NCBI GenBank assembly: GCA_902167985.1
Contig: CABHNZ010000004.1
Coordinates: 62,001-126,000, forward strand
Length of the DNA stretch: 64,000 nt
Direction: 5' to 3'
From: Shinella sp. UYSO24
GTDB lineage: Bacteria; Pseudomonadota; Alphaproteobacteria; Rhizobiales; Rhizobiaceae
The notes beneath the pieces were generated by a model that saw only the letters and a list, made by a program, of their open reading frames with translations, was not told the DNA's origin and searched no databases. A program made the translations under genes and the position numbers. Positions 27,245 through 36,632 of this stretch are shown in pieces. Every line of letters starts with the position of its first letter. The first letter of the stretch is position 1.

Positions 27245-28300
27245 TCACCCTCCATTCTCCCGCCGCGTCAGGAAAGCCAGCATCCGTCGCTCATCGAGTT
27301 TCAGGCCGCGTGGACCGTTTGGCACCGCCCCCTTTCCCATCAGAGCCTCGATAGGCGAAATATCGGAACTCAGCTCAAGGATCGCCGGGTGCACATAGCT
27401 GGAACGGCAGACCGCCGGCGTGTTGTGCAAGGCCTCTGAAGCCGCCTCAGTCAGCGCCCGGATCTTCGGCGCCTTCCCCTCGCGCGTCACCACCTCCCAT
27501 GCGGCATCGAAGGCAGCAAGGCTGCCGCCCCAGGTGCGAAACGTCTTGGCGGAAACGGCAAAGCCCGCAGCCTTCGCCAGATAGGCGTTGAGCCTGCCGG
27601 AATCGATCGGATGCGGCACCCCTTCGCTATCGGGAAACGAGAAGAGCTGCCGCCCCGGCAGATCGGCAATGTCTTCGAGAATGCGCTGCAGGCGCGGGTG
27701 TTTCAGCGTGTGCTGCACCCGCTTGCCGCCCTTGGCGGTGAAACGCAGAAGAATGCCGTCACCCGAAACCACCATATGCCGCTTCAGCAGCGTCGTGGCG
27801 CCATAGGTCTTGTTCTCTTTCGCATAGAGCCGGTTTCCGACCCGCAGATGCGTCGCGTCCATCAGCGCCACCAGAGCGGCCAGAACCGCATCCGACTTAT
27901 CGAGCCCAAGCGCCAGATCCCGCGCCGCCTTGCGCCTGATCCGCGGCAGGGCCTCGCCGAACAGAACAAGCTGGTCGAATTTCCGCTCGCTGCGATAATG
28001 CTGCCAGTCCGCATGATAGCGATATTGTTTTCGCCCCCGCGCATCGAAACCGGTCGCCTGCAGATGGCCGCACGGATCAAGGCAGATCCAGACATTGTCA
28101 TAGGCCGGCGGCAGGCCGAGAGCCGAAATCCGCAGCCGGTCGTCCTCATCCGAAAGGAGCGCCCCGTCGGGCAGAAGGTAGGAAAACCCCTTGCCGCGCC
28201 GCAGACGGCGGATACCCGGCTCCGTATCGCTCACATAGGTGAGCCCGATCGTTTTCAGGGATTGCGGATCGATATCGATCGTTTGAAGTGAGGCGTCCAT
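27245..28300 (-). CDS. DNA topoisomerase IB (poxvirus type)
   Basis: This 351-residue enzyme relaxes supercoiled DNA by nicking one strand through a 3'-phosphotyrosyl link. The N-terminal domain includes LPPAYDNVWICLDPCGHLQATGFDARGRKQYRYHADW. The catalytic domain has DATHLRVGNRLYAKENKTYGATTLL with the first active-site Arg, TAKGGKRVQHTLKHPRL with the Lys, TFRTWGGSLAAFDAAW with the second Arg, and NTPAVCRSSYVHPAIL with the nucleophilic Tyr. The length and all four catalytic blocks are normal. Such enzymes are common in soil alphaproteobacteria, and the frame is intact. Confidence 0.95.
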   Translation of the reverse strand: MDASLQTIDIDPQSLKTIGLTYVSDTEPGIRRLRRGKGFSYLLPDGALLSDEDDRLRISALGLPPAYDNVWICLDPCGHLQATGFDARGRKQYRYHADWQHYRSERKFDQLVLFGEALPRIRRKAARDLALGLDKSDAVLAALVALMDATHLRVGNRLYAKENKTYGATTLLKRHMVVSGDGILLRFTAKGGKRVQHTLKHPRLQRILEDIADLPGRQLFSFPDSEGVPHPIDSGRLNAYLAKAAGFAVSAKTFRTWGGSLAAFDAAWEVVTREGKAPKIRALTEAASEALHNTPAVCRSSYVHPAILELSSDISPIEALMGKGAVPNGPRGLKLDERRMLAFLTRRENGG

Positions 28301-28363
28301 CCCGCAAGAACGGCAAGGCCGCCCGCTTCGTTCCGTGCCCTCAGCTGCCGAATGCCACCCAGA

Positions 28364-30072
28364 TCAGAGATCGTAATCCGGCAGCGCCTCGTCGCCATCC
28401 TGACGCTGGAAGGCAGAACGCGGCGCCGTCAGCGTCCAGCGCAGCCCTTCCGGGCGGAAATCCACATCCACAGAGCCGGAAAATGCCGCCGCCGCATGGC
28501 GCTGGATGATCGTCGTGCCGAAGCCGGCGCGATCCGGCGCGATCACCGGCGGCCCGCCGCGCTCTTCCCAGAGAAGCGTCAGCAGCCGCTCTCCGGCCGC
28601 GGTCTCCGCCTCAACCGGCGCATCCGCCCAGACGATCTTCACCTTGCCACCGGGCACCGACAGCGCACCATATTTGACTGAATTGGTCGCCAGCTCGTGG
28701 AGGACGAGGCCGAGGTTTTGCACCGCTTCCGCCTTCATGACGAAATCCGTGCCATCCATCTCCACCCGCTCGGCAACATCGCCGAAGGTCGACATATGGA
28801 TCGTGACGACCCGGCGGATCGAGACGCCCGTCCATTGCTCCTGCGCCAGCGCCTCGATCGATTTGCTCAATCCCTGCAACCGGCTGCCGATCGCCTTCTG
28901 GAAATCCTCCATCGTCGTGCCGTGACGCGCCACCTGCCGCATCATCGCCTGCACGAGGGTCAGGATATTCTTCGTCCGGTGCACCAGTTCGCGCAGCATC
29001 AGATGAATTCGGTCTTCCGCCTGGCTGCGGTCGAAGGAGGCGTTGGAAAGCGCGATCGCCACCTGGTTCGCCTCGGTGATCTTCGTCATCACCGGCGAGA
29101 CGATCTCCCCCTTGCCGATCCGTTCGGCCATCTCGGCGATCTGCCGGATCGGTATCCGCAGCTGCCGTGCGATGGAATACGCAAACAGCATGCTGATCGC
29201 GAGGAAGATACGCCGCCGGCAATCAGCTGCCGCCATGTGGTGATGATGCTCGCCTGTGCCGATGCAATCGGCCCCCAGACAACGGTGCGCCATGTCCAGC
29301 CGGTGATCTGCGCATAGCCGTACATCTGCTTCTCGTCACCCGAGACATCCTCGATCGTGCCGCGAAAGCCGGTCATGAGTTTGAGCGTATCGCGATCGAA
29401 ATCGGATCCCTGCGCCAGCTTCTTCGCACCCGCCGACGTCACCACATGGCCCGAACCGTCCAGCACCGCCGCAGACCACCCGGCCGGCAACCCGTCGGTA
29501 GAAATCAGCTTCTGCAGATCCTCGGCATTCTGGGTGACGATCATCGCAGCCCCGGCCACCTGCTCGTCCGGCGGCAGCGCCCGTGAGACATTGAACACCC
29601 AGGCATTGCTGGTCGCGCCCCGGAAGACGTCGGAAACTTCCGTCACGCCGGACTTCAGCACCGAATTCAGCGAGGGGATATTGCTGGTCTTGCCGAGCTT
29701 GGTCTCGAATGGCACCCGCGTATTGAGCTTCAGCTGGCCGTCGCGATCGGCAAGGATGACATAGAGAGAATTGGACCGCAGACTGTCCTGCGTGCGGTTG
29801 TGAAAGGTCTTCAGATCACCGGCGGCAAGCTCCGGCGAGGCGATCAGCAGGCGCAGCGTGGTCGCCATGTCCTGCAATTCGCGATCGACCGAACGGGCAA
29901 TCTGCTGGGCATCCTCGGCCGTATCATTGGAGAGCGTCTCGCGCTCGTGATCCTCGAGCTGCAGCATGAGATAGCCGACAAAGATCAAAAGCGGCAGCGC
30001 AAGCCCGACCGCCAGCACGGCCAGATAGGCCCCGAGCGATGCCGTCGGGAAAAGCCTCGAAATCCTGATCAT
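28364..30072 (-). CDS. HWE-family sensor histidine kinase, one frameshift
   Basis: The restored 569-residue protein has an N-terminal transmembrane helix (YLAVLAVGLALPLLIFVGYLM), a periplasmic Cache-like sensor domain of about 230 residues, a second transmembrane helix (IFLAISMLFAYSIA), a HAMP-like linker and an HWE kinase core. The core shows the phospho-acceptor ELVHRTKNILTLVQAMM, the N-box HELATNSVKYGALS and the WEERGGPPV block that defines HWE kinases. The frame breaks near 29211 (GGCGG[G]TATC). HWE kinases often feed the PhyR general stress response or single-domain regulators; none is adjacent here, so the partner is unknown. Confidence 0.9.
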
Positions 30073-30348
30073 TCAGCACGCTTGACCGAAAGACGCTTCC
30101 GCTGGAAGCGAGTGGCCGATGCTGCGTGCAAGCCGTGCGGGGCAGAAAAACCTGCCCGTCCGAATGGTTTCATCCCTCAATCCCGCCCATGGCCGTATTG
30201 CAGCCAGAACTTTCTAACGGCTTTTCACCGAGTGTCCAAGGACTGTTTGAAAGTTCAGTCTTTTTCGCCTCGCAAGTGCCAAGCACGGCCATATCGCGTG
30301 GGGCAGTCGGCCATCTGACGAACGTACATCAGCACACGCTGAAATGAC

Positions 30349-31241
30349 TCAGATATCCGCCTTCGAAAAGATCCCCGCAGCCCAGTCGAGAAACACCCTG
30401 AGCCGCGGCGCCAGATGCCGGTTCTGCGGATAGAGTGCCGAAAGCGCGGTCGGCGGCGGCGGATAATCAGGCATGACCTCGACGAGCCGCCCGGCCTGAA
30501 GATCCTCCACCAGCCGGTAGCGCGGCACCTGGATGAGGCCGAGCCCCAGCCGCGCAAGCTCGGTCATCGTGTCGGAATTATTGACCGTCACCCGCGCCGC
30601 AGGCTGACATAGTCCGTCCTGCCCCCGACATCGAATTCGAGCGGCATGATCTGCCCGGTGCGCGACGAGATGAAGCCGACCGCCCGATGCCCTTCGAGAT
30701 CGGCAGGCGAACGGGGCATGCCATGCCGCGCGATATAGGCGGGGCTCGCGCAGGTGACTTCGGTAATCGTCGCCAGCCTGCGGATGATGAGGCCGCTATC
30801 GGCCGCCTCCCCCGCCCGGATGACGCAATCCACCCCCTCGCGCACCAGATCCACATACCGGTCGCCCTGACCGATCTGGAGATCGAGCAGCGGATAGCGG
30901 TCGAGAAAGGCATTGAGCTGCGGCAGAAGGAAATTCTGGGTCAAGAGCGGATGCGCGTCGATGCGCAGCAGCCCGCGCGGCTGGGCATCGCGAAACACGT
31001 TCTCCGCCTCGTCGACTTCGGCAAGGATCGCCACGCACCGCTGATAGAAGGCATCGCCATCGAGCGTCGGGGTCACATGGCGGGTCGTGCGGTTCAGAAG
31101 TCGCGCCCCGACATCCTGCTCCAGCACCTTGATTGCCTCCGTTGCCGTGGAGCGCGCCAGCCCCATATCCGCCGCCGCAGCGGAAAAGCTGCGACGATCG
31201 ACGACCCGAACGAAAAGCTGCATGCGGTCAAGACGGTCCAT
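30349..31241 (-). CDS. LysR-family regulator, one frameshift
   Basis: The N-terminal helix-turn-helix reads MDRLDRMQLFVRVVDRRSFSAAAADMGLARSTATEAIKVLEQDVGARLLNRTTR, the LysR signature. The substrate domain continues to TDYVSL, where the frame breaks near 30597 (CTGCGG[G]CGCGG). It then resumes as ARVTVNNSDTMTELARLGLGLIQVPRYRL. The restored length is 297 residues, normal for the family. It is divergent from an SDR gene (101-bp gap), the usual arrangement for a LysR regulator and its target, so control of the SDR-tautomerase pair is likely. Confidence 0.9.
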
Positions 31242-31342
31242 GCCTATTGTTCAGCACGGACGAATTCTCATGTCAATTGTCCGGCAATTGTTCTCTCCCG
31301 CGAGCAGATCTATCTTCAGCCCATCAAACAAGGAGAAAGACC

Positions 31343-32081
31343 ATGACCGACAATAGCAACCGTGTCGCCATCGTCACCGGCGCTTCGAAGGGCATCGGCG
31401 CAGCCATTGCACAACGCTCGCCGCAGACGGCATCGCCGTCATCGTCAATTACGCATCGAGCGCCGGCGCAGCCGAGGAAGTCGTCGCCGCCATCAAGGCC
31501 AAGGGTGGCAGGGCCCTTGCCGTCAAGGCCGATATCGGCAGCAGGGAGGGCCTGCCCACCCTGTTCGACACGGCCGAACAGGCCTTTGGCGGGGCTGATA
31601 TTCTCGTCAACAATGCGGGCGTCATGAAACTCTCGCCATTGGCCGAGATGAATGACGAGGATTTCGAGGCGATCGTCAACATCAACCTGACGGGCACGTT
31701 CCGCGGCGTTCGCGAAGGCGGCAAGCGCCTGCGTGACGGCGGCCGCATCATCAACTTCTCCTCCTCGGTCGTCGGCATGTACCAGCGACCTACGGCGCCT
31801 ATGCCGCGACGAAATCCGCCGTCGAAGCCATGACCCACGTCGCCGCCAAGGAGCTTGGCCGCCGCAGGATCACCGTCAATACCGTCGCCCCCGGCCCGGT
31901 CGAGACCGAACTCTTCATGACCGGCAAGTCGGAAGAGCTGGTGCAGAACATCGTGAAGATGATCCCCATGGGCCGCCTCGGCCAGCCGGACGATATCGCA
32001 GCCGTCGTCTCCTTCATCGCCGGACCCGATTCTGGCTGGGTGAACGGACAGGTCATCCGCGCCAATGGCGGCTCGATCTGA
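31343..32081 (+). CDS. SDR-family NAD(P)-dependent oxidoreductase, two frameshifts
   Basis: This classical SDR starts RVAIVTGASKGIGAAIAQ (the TGxxxGxG motif) and has NNAGV, the catalytic Ser region IINFSSSVVGMYQ, and the YAATKSAVEA (YxxxK) motif. The frame breaks near 31416 (CAACG[G]CTCGCC) and 31787 (CAGCG[G]ACCTAC). Restoring both gives 246 residues, the classical SDR length, ending VIRANGGSI. AAGGAG precedes the ATG. It is followed 34 bp later by a tautomerase and is divergent from a LysR regulator. Confidence 0.9.
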
Positions 32082-32115
32082 CAGACGCCATCGCGAAACA
32101 GGAAGGATTACGGAC

Positions 32116-32331
32116 ATGCCTTTCGTCAACATCAAGACGCCGGAGGGCGCGCTGACCCGCGCCCAGAAGGAAGAGATCGTCCACCGCACGACGAATATGC
32201 TGGTCGACTACTTCACCGAGGCCGCCCGCCCGCACACGATGGTGCTGATCGAGGAAGTCAGGGATGGTGGCTATGCCCGCGCCGACGAGGTTTTCGTCAT
32301 CCCGCAGGAATGGCGGGCGAGAGAAGCCTGA
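32116..32331 (+). CDS. 4-oxalocrotonate tautomerase family protein
   Basis: The 71-residue protein starts MPFVNIKTPEGALTRAQKEEIVHRTTNML. Once the Met is removed, Pro1 is the catalytic base of this family. The MVLIEEV strand and the following G-G-Y-A-R are typical of short (about 62-80 residues) 4-OT homologs. It probably works with the SDR upstream on a shared substrate that the sequence does not reveal. Confidence 0.88.
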   Translation: MPFVNIKTPEGALTRAQKEEIVHRTTNMLVDYFTEAARPHTMVLIEEVRDGGYARADEVFVIPQEWRAREA

Positions 32332-32355
32332 TCTTCGTTTCCGCCCGGAAACACG

Positions 32356-32393
32356 AAAAGACCGGTGCCGCCACCGCGCGACACCGGTCTTTT
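32356..32393. terminator. Bidirectional terminator
   Basis: A 12-bp perfect stem AAAAGACCGGTG / CACCGGTCTTTT with a 14-base loop lies between the convergent tautomerase and ompW genes. A-tract and T-tract flank it on both strands, so it can stop transcription from either side. Confidence 0.85.
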
Positions 32394-32414
32394 CTTCCGC
32401 CTCCGGGCAGATCG

Positions 32415-33110
32415 TCAGAAGCGATAGGTCACGCCGGCACCGATCAGCCACGGATCGAGCTTGGCCTTGCCCGACAGATGGCCGAGCGTGTCGTGATCCG
32501 CAGACCAGCTCGTCTTCAGGAAGATCTTCTTGACGTCGAAGTTGAGGCCCCAATGCTCATTGAGCATGTAGTCGAAGCCGGCCTGCAGCGCGACGCCGAA
32601 ATGATTGTCGACATCGAGATTATGAAAGCCCTCCTTGGTCGAGGTGCCGTAGAATAGCGAGTAGTTCACGCCGGCGCCGATATAGGGCTTGAACTTGCCG
32701 AAATTGGTGAAGTGATATTGCAGCGTCAGTGTCGGCGGCAGAAGCCATGTCTTGCCGACCGGCACGTTGAACGCCTTGTCTTCCTTGATATGGGCAAAGG
32801 TCGTGCCGAGGATCAGTTCGGCGGCGATATTGTCCGTGAAGAAATAGCTGACGTCGAATTCCGGAACCACGGTATCCGAATATGAGAGACCGGCCGAAGG
32901 CACATGGTCGATCGAGCCGCTGTCATTGGTGATCACACCGAGCCCGCGCACACGGATCTGCCATGGGCTCTTGGCCGCAAATCCTTCCGTGGCCGCCGGT
33001 GCGGGCTCAGCCACTGCCGTTGCGAGATCGGCCGCCGAAACGCTGCCCGCGCCAATCAGCACGCCTGCCGCCGCGATCCATCCGAGATAGTGAGCCCCAT
33101 ACCTGTTCAT
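32415..33110 (-). CDS. ompW: OmpW-family outer-membrane protein
   Basis: This 231-residue protein has a Sec signal peptide (MNRYGAHYLGWIAAAGVLIGAGSVSA) and eight predicted beta-strands, ending GAGVTYRF with the C-terminal Phe of outer-membrane barrels. OmpW signatures are PWQIRVRGLGVITNDSG, LSYSDTVVPEFDVSYFFTDNIAAELILG, LPPTLTLQYHF, KPYIGAGVNYSLFY and LNEHWGLNFDVKKIFLKT. OmpW forms a small eight-stranded channel for hydrophobic compounds. Upstream lie a perfect FNR/FixK box and an inverted repeat, consistent with oxygen control. The frame is intact. Confidence 0.93.
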   Translation of the reverse strand: MNRYGAHYLGWIAAAGVLIGAGSVSAADLATAVAEPAPAATEGFAAKSPWQIRVRGLGVITNDSGSIDHVPSAGLSYSDTVVPEFDVSYFFTDNIAAELILGTTFAHIKEDKAFNVPVGKTWLLPPTLTLQYHFTNFGKFKPYIGAGVNYSLFYGTSTKEGFHNLDVDNHFGVALQAGFDYMLNEHWGLNFDVKKIFLKTSWSADHDTLGHLSGKAKLDPWLIGAGVTYRF

Positions 33111-33120
33111 TGCCCTGTCC

Positions 33121-33148
33121 TCATTCGACTAAGTAATTGGTCGAATGA
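33121..33148. promoter_or_regulatory. Inverted repeat just upstream of ompW start
   Basis: Nine-base arms TCATTCGAC and GTCGAATGA, separated by ten bases, lie 11-38 bp before the ompW ATG and directly abut the GAGG ribosome site. The element could be an operator or an mRNA hairpin next to the ribosome site. Confidence 0.55.
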
Positions 33149-33175
33149 GGAATAGCCCCGCGTCAGGGCGTAAGC

Positions 33176-33189
33176 TTGATCGAGATCAA
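33176..33189. promoter_or_regulatory. FNR/FixK-type box
   Basis: TTGATCGAGATCAA is a perfect match to the FNR/FixK consensus TTGATNNNNATCAA and lies 66-79 bp upstream of the ompW ATG. It is the only such box I noticed in the window. Confidence 0.75.
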
Positions 33190-33266
33190 CCGTGAAATCC
33201 CTGCCCGCAGACGTGACATAAGTGCAACAAATGCCTTGGTGAAATGGTGAGCCGGCCCCTGCCTTC

Positions 33267-33919
33267 TCAGAACTTGATCTTGGAAAACTCGGTAAGCGTG
33301 GTCTTCGCGGAAACACCCGGCGCATGGGTAAAATGCCAGGCGACATACTGCTCGGCATAGAGATCGGTCGACGACATGCCATCGACCGGAACAACGACAT
33401 TCATGCCCTGAAAGGCCGCATGCGAGCCGGTGTTGAGCACCGCCCCTTCGGATGCCGTGCCGGTGACGATCACCGTCTTGATACCCTTGTCATCGAGCAG
33501 TTTCTGAAGATCGGTTTTCACGAACTTGTCCGGCCCGGAGGTGACGATCGGGTCGCTTGCTTCGGGCGCAATCAAGGTCGCGATATCGCCGCGCCCGGCC
33601 GTGCCGCTGGTGCTGTAGACGATGTAGACGCCCGCCTTGCGTGCCTCATCCAGCATGGCCTTCACCTTCGGCAGCGAAGCGATGCAGCGCGGCTTGGTCT
33701 CCGAATTGCACGGGCCCTTTTCGGATCCTGCGCGCCGTTGAAATCAAGAAGCAGGAGCGCCGTTGTCTTGGCATCGAGATTGGCGGACTTCAGTTCCGGT
33801 GCGGCCGGCACTTGCACCTTGCTCCAGTCATCGATGATCGTCGCCGCCGACGCCTGAGAAACGACAGAGGCGGACAGAAGAATGGCGGCAGCGCCGGCGA
33901 GGAAGGAAGTGGCACGCAT
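33267..33919 (-). CDS. Exported isochorismatase-fold protein, one frameshift
   Basis: A Sec signal peptide (MRATSFLAGAAAILLSASVVSQASA) precedes an isochorismatase/cysteine-hydrolase fold: ALLLLDFNGAQ with the catalytic Asp, MLDEARKAGVYIVYSTSGT, and IKTVIVTGTASEGAVLNTGSHAAFQG. In that last block the position that holds the catalytic Cys in active members is Ala (GAVL for GCVL). The frame breaks near 33722 (GATCCG[G]AAAAG). Restored, it reads DPEKGPCNSETKPRCIASLPKVKAML and gives 217 residues. It is probably periplasmic and possibly not a classical hydrolase. Confidence 0.82.
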
Positions 33920-34207
33920 GGGAATAGTCTCCTGCTTCATGATGATCGAGGGACTATCTGGATAGCGCGCCGCTTGCGTCAAGGCGCACACGCGGAAGTG
34001 ATGATGCCGACCAGCCATTGCACGCAGCGATCGCCTAACCATTTGCTCAAAAACAAGAACCCCGCCTTCCGTTGCCGGGGCGGGGTTGGATGGATCAGGC
34101 TGACGCCAGACCGAAAGACGGTGGAACCGCCATGTCATCACAAGGCTTTCTGAGCGTTGTCCCCGAAAAGCGGGCTTAACTCTCCGCGCCGCGGAGGCCC
34201 CACGATG

Positions 34208-34776
34208 TCAGGCCAGCTTGCGTCCGCTTGCGACGATCATGCCGGCAGCGCCATCCAGCCAGCCGGCCTTGAGTTCGAGCGCAAGAAACCGCGCGCGATC
34301 GCAATAGCCGGGCATGACGAGGTGCCGGGTCTTGTCGTTGAAGAAGCCAAAACGCTCGTAATAGGCCGCATCGCCGACGAGCAGAACCGCACCATGGCCG
34401 CGCCGGGAGGCTTCGGTAATGGCAGCACGCATCAGCACGCTGCCGATGCCCTTGCCTTCATGGGCGGCATCGACGGCAAGCGGGCCGAGCAGCAGCGCAT
34501 CGATCGGCTGGCCATCGGTGGAAATGCCGGCCTCGATATTCCACAGGCGAACGGTGCCGATGACATGACCCTGCTCATCGCGTGCGACGAGCGCCAGCCC
34601 CTCGGCCGGCAGACGGTTGTGGCGGATACGCTCCGACGACTTACGGCGACGGTCGACACCCATGGCGCGATCGAGAAGCGTTTCGCGGGCCACGACATCG
34701 CCGCAGTCTCGGCGTCGATGGTGAAGGTTTGTGCGGGCGCAAAGAATGCGCGGACAGTGTCAAGAACAGTGGCCAT
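34208..34776 (-). CDS. GNAT-family N-acetyltransferase (YhbS-like), one frameshift
   Basis: The restored 189-residue protein starts MATVLDTVRAFFAPAQTFTIDAETA. It breaks near 34701 (GCGG[G]CGAT) and continues GDVVARETLLDRAMGVDRRRKSSERIRHN. The acetyl-CoA-binding loop is LLLGPLAVDAAHEGKGIGSVLMRAAI, and LLVGDAAYYERFGF is the usual YhbS-group strand. The substrate is unknown. The ARETLLDRAMG start resembles acetyltransferases often called putative acetyltransferases in rhizobia. It stands alone. Confidence 0.86.
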
Positions 34777-34914
34777 CTCTGGGGCCTCCCGAACTTAAAA
34801 CCGATTCAGTCGGTGTCTATTGGATCGTTGTGAGGGTGCGGCTCCCGCCTGGAGGAACGGGGACCGCGAAATCGCAAGAGGCGTCTTCCGACGCTTCCGT
34901 CAAGGCATAATGCC

Positions 34915-36048
34915 TCAGATGACGTAGGCCTTCAGCGGATCGAAGCCGTTGAAGGCAACCGCCGAATAAGTCGTCGTATAGGCGCCGGTGCCTTCGATCA
35001 GAACCTCGTCGCCGATCGAAAGGGTGATCGGCAGCGGATACATGTTCTTCTCGTACATCACGTCGGCCGAATCGCAGGTCGGGCCGGCCAGCACGCAGAG
35101 CTCCATCTCGTCGCCGTCACGCTCGGTGCGGATCGGGTAGCGGATGGCCTCGTCCATGGTTTCGGCGAGACCGCCGAACTTGCCGATGTCGAGGAAGACC
35201 CAGCGGTGGTTGTCATTGTCCGACTTCTTCGAGACGAGGACGACCTCGGCCTTGATGACGCCAGCATTGCCGACCATGCCGCGACCCGGCTCGATGATCG
35301 TCTTCGGCAGGTTGTTGCCGAAATGCTTGCGCAGCGAAGCAAAGATCGCCTGGCCGTACTCTTCGGCCTTCGGCACGTCGCGCAGATACTTGGTCGGGAA
35401 ACCGCCGCCCATGTTGACCATCTGCAGGACGATGCCCTGCTTGGCGAGCGATGCGAAGACGCGCTTGGCATCGGCAAGAGCCGAATCCCAGGCATCGACC
35501 TTGGTCATCTGCGAGCCGACATGGAAGGACACGCCATAGCTTTCGAGACCGAGCTGGTGGGCGTAGACGAGAACGTCGACGGCCATCTGCGGTACGCAGC
35601 CGAACTTGCGCGACAGCGGCCATTCGGCGCCTTCGCCATCGGTCAGCACGCGGCAGAATACCTTCGCACCCGGAGCGGCACGGGCAACCTTCTCGACTTC
35701 CTCATGGCTGTCGACGGCGAAGAGGCCGACGCCGAGTGCATGCGCACGCGCAACGTCGCGTTCCTTCTTGATCGTGTTGCCGAAGGAGATGCGGTCGGCG
35801 GTTGCGCCGGCATCGAGCGCCATCTGGATTTCTGCGACCGAGGCGCAGTCGAAGCTGGAGCCGAGAGAAGCCAGAAGCTTCAGGATCGCCGGTTCCGGAT
35901 TGGCCTTCACTGCGTAATAGATCGCGCTGTCCGGCAGGGCATGACGGAATGCGTGGAAATTGTCGCGCACGACATCGAGGTCGACGACGAGGCAAGGGCC
36001 TTCCGGACGTCGGGTCTTGATGAAGTCGAGGATACGAGCAGTGGTCAT
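34915..36048 (-). CDS. Ornithine/lysine decarboxylase, fold III
   Basis: This 377-residue PLP enzyme of the eukaryotic-type (fold III) ODC family makes putrescine from ornithine, and in some members cadaverine from lysine. The PLP Lys is in YYAVKANPEP (Lys48). The glycine-rich PLP phosphate loop VNMGGGFPTKY, GSQM and IIEPGRGMVGNAG follow, and the C-terminal GPTCDSADVMYEK supplies the active-site Cys-Asp pair of the partner subunit. A long structured leader lies upstream and matches where the alphaproteobacterial speF RNA occurs. The frame is intact and the length normal. Confidence 0.95.
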   Translation of the reverse strand: MTTARILDFIKTRRPEGPCLVVDLDVVRDNFHAFRHALPDSAIYYAVKANPEPAILKLLASLGSSFDCASVAEIQMALDAGATADRISFGNTIKKERDVARAHALGVGLFAVDSHEEVEKVARAAPGAKVFCRVLTDGEGAEWPLSRKFGCVPQMAVDVLVYAHQLGLESYGVSFHVGSQMTKVDAWDSALADAKRVFASLAKQGIVLQMVNMGGGFPTKYLRDVPKAEEYGQAIFASLRKHFGNNLPKTIIEPGRGMVGNAGVIKAEVVLVSKKSDNDNHRWVFLDIGKFGGLAETMDEAIRYPIRTERDGDEMELCVLAGPTCDSADVMYEKNMYPLPITLSIGDEVLIEGTGAYTTTYSAVAFNGFDPLKAYVI

Positions 36049-36059
36049 CGGTCAGTCCC

Positions 36060-36481
36060 TTCGAAATCTCAAAGCTCCGGCCGCTATAACCGGAGGACAA
36101 AGGGCGGATGAGAATGCGCAAGGCCCGGCCGATGGAGACCCCGGGACCTAGACACGCTCTACCGCGCGAACAGTGGACCAACGCCCTGCCACGAGCTTTG
36201 ATCCGGCTTTGTCTGCCTTGGATTGGAGGGTTGTCCCTACCGCACTTCCGGCAATTCAGGTGTGCCTCTACAGAATTGCATGCTGATGGAAAGCATGCAG
36301 AGACTAGAAAGGCCCGCACCGTCGTTGCTTCAAGATGTCCTCGCATTTCCCGGTTGGCCGGAATAGCGACTGGAGCGGTTAGTTCCAGGTACCTTACCGA
36401 TGACCTCACCTTAGGGATAAATCCCAGTTCGAGGGTCGGCGGACACCCACAGGCACGTGCGACTTTGGGCAACCGGGAAAT
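36060..36481 (-). ncRNA. speF-type structured leader of the ornithine decarboxylase gene
   Basis: About 420 nt upstream of the decarboxylase lack a convincing gene but are rich in pairing. A 12-bp helix joins 36470-36481 with 36345-36356 (arms CAACCGGGAAAT and ATTTCCCGGTTG), closing a 113-nt domain that contains further hairpins (GGGA-TAAA-TCCC at 36413-36424; GGGT...ACCC at 36433-36448; CTGGA...TCCAG near 36370-36388). A second domain has a 7-bp stem (TGCATGC/GCATGCA, 36277-36299). A CTCCGG/CCGGAG hairpin (36075-36095) stands just before the ribosome site. Position, size and taxon fit the speF motif known upstream of alphaproteobacterial ornithine decarboxylases. Confidence 0.75.
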
Positions 36482-36558
36482 ATGAATATTCGCGGTCATA
36501 ATCAAGAGGTTTTTTGGCTACCCGTTAATTTTTCTGGGACCACCTGAAAACTGGGGAT

Positions 36559-36587
36559 TTGCGGGAAAAACGAGCGGGAATTATATT
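36559..36587 (+). promoter_or_regulatory. Promoter of toxin-antitoxin operon
   Basis: TTGCGG and TATATT are separated by 17 bp and lie about 45 bp upstream of the antitoxin ATG, matching sigma-70 spacing. The downstream region may also be bound by the antitoxin. Confidence 0.45.
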
Positions 36588-36632
36588 GGTACGGAGAGCG
36601 GGCAAAGAGGTATTTGCAAGAGGGTTTGCCGC

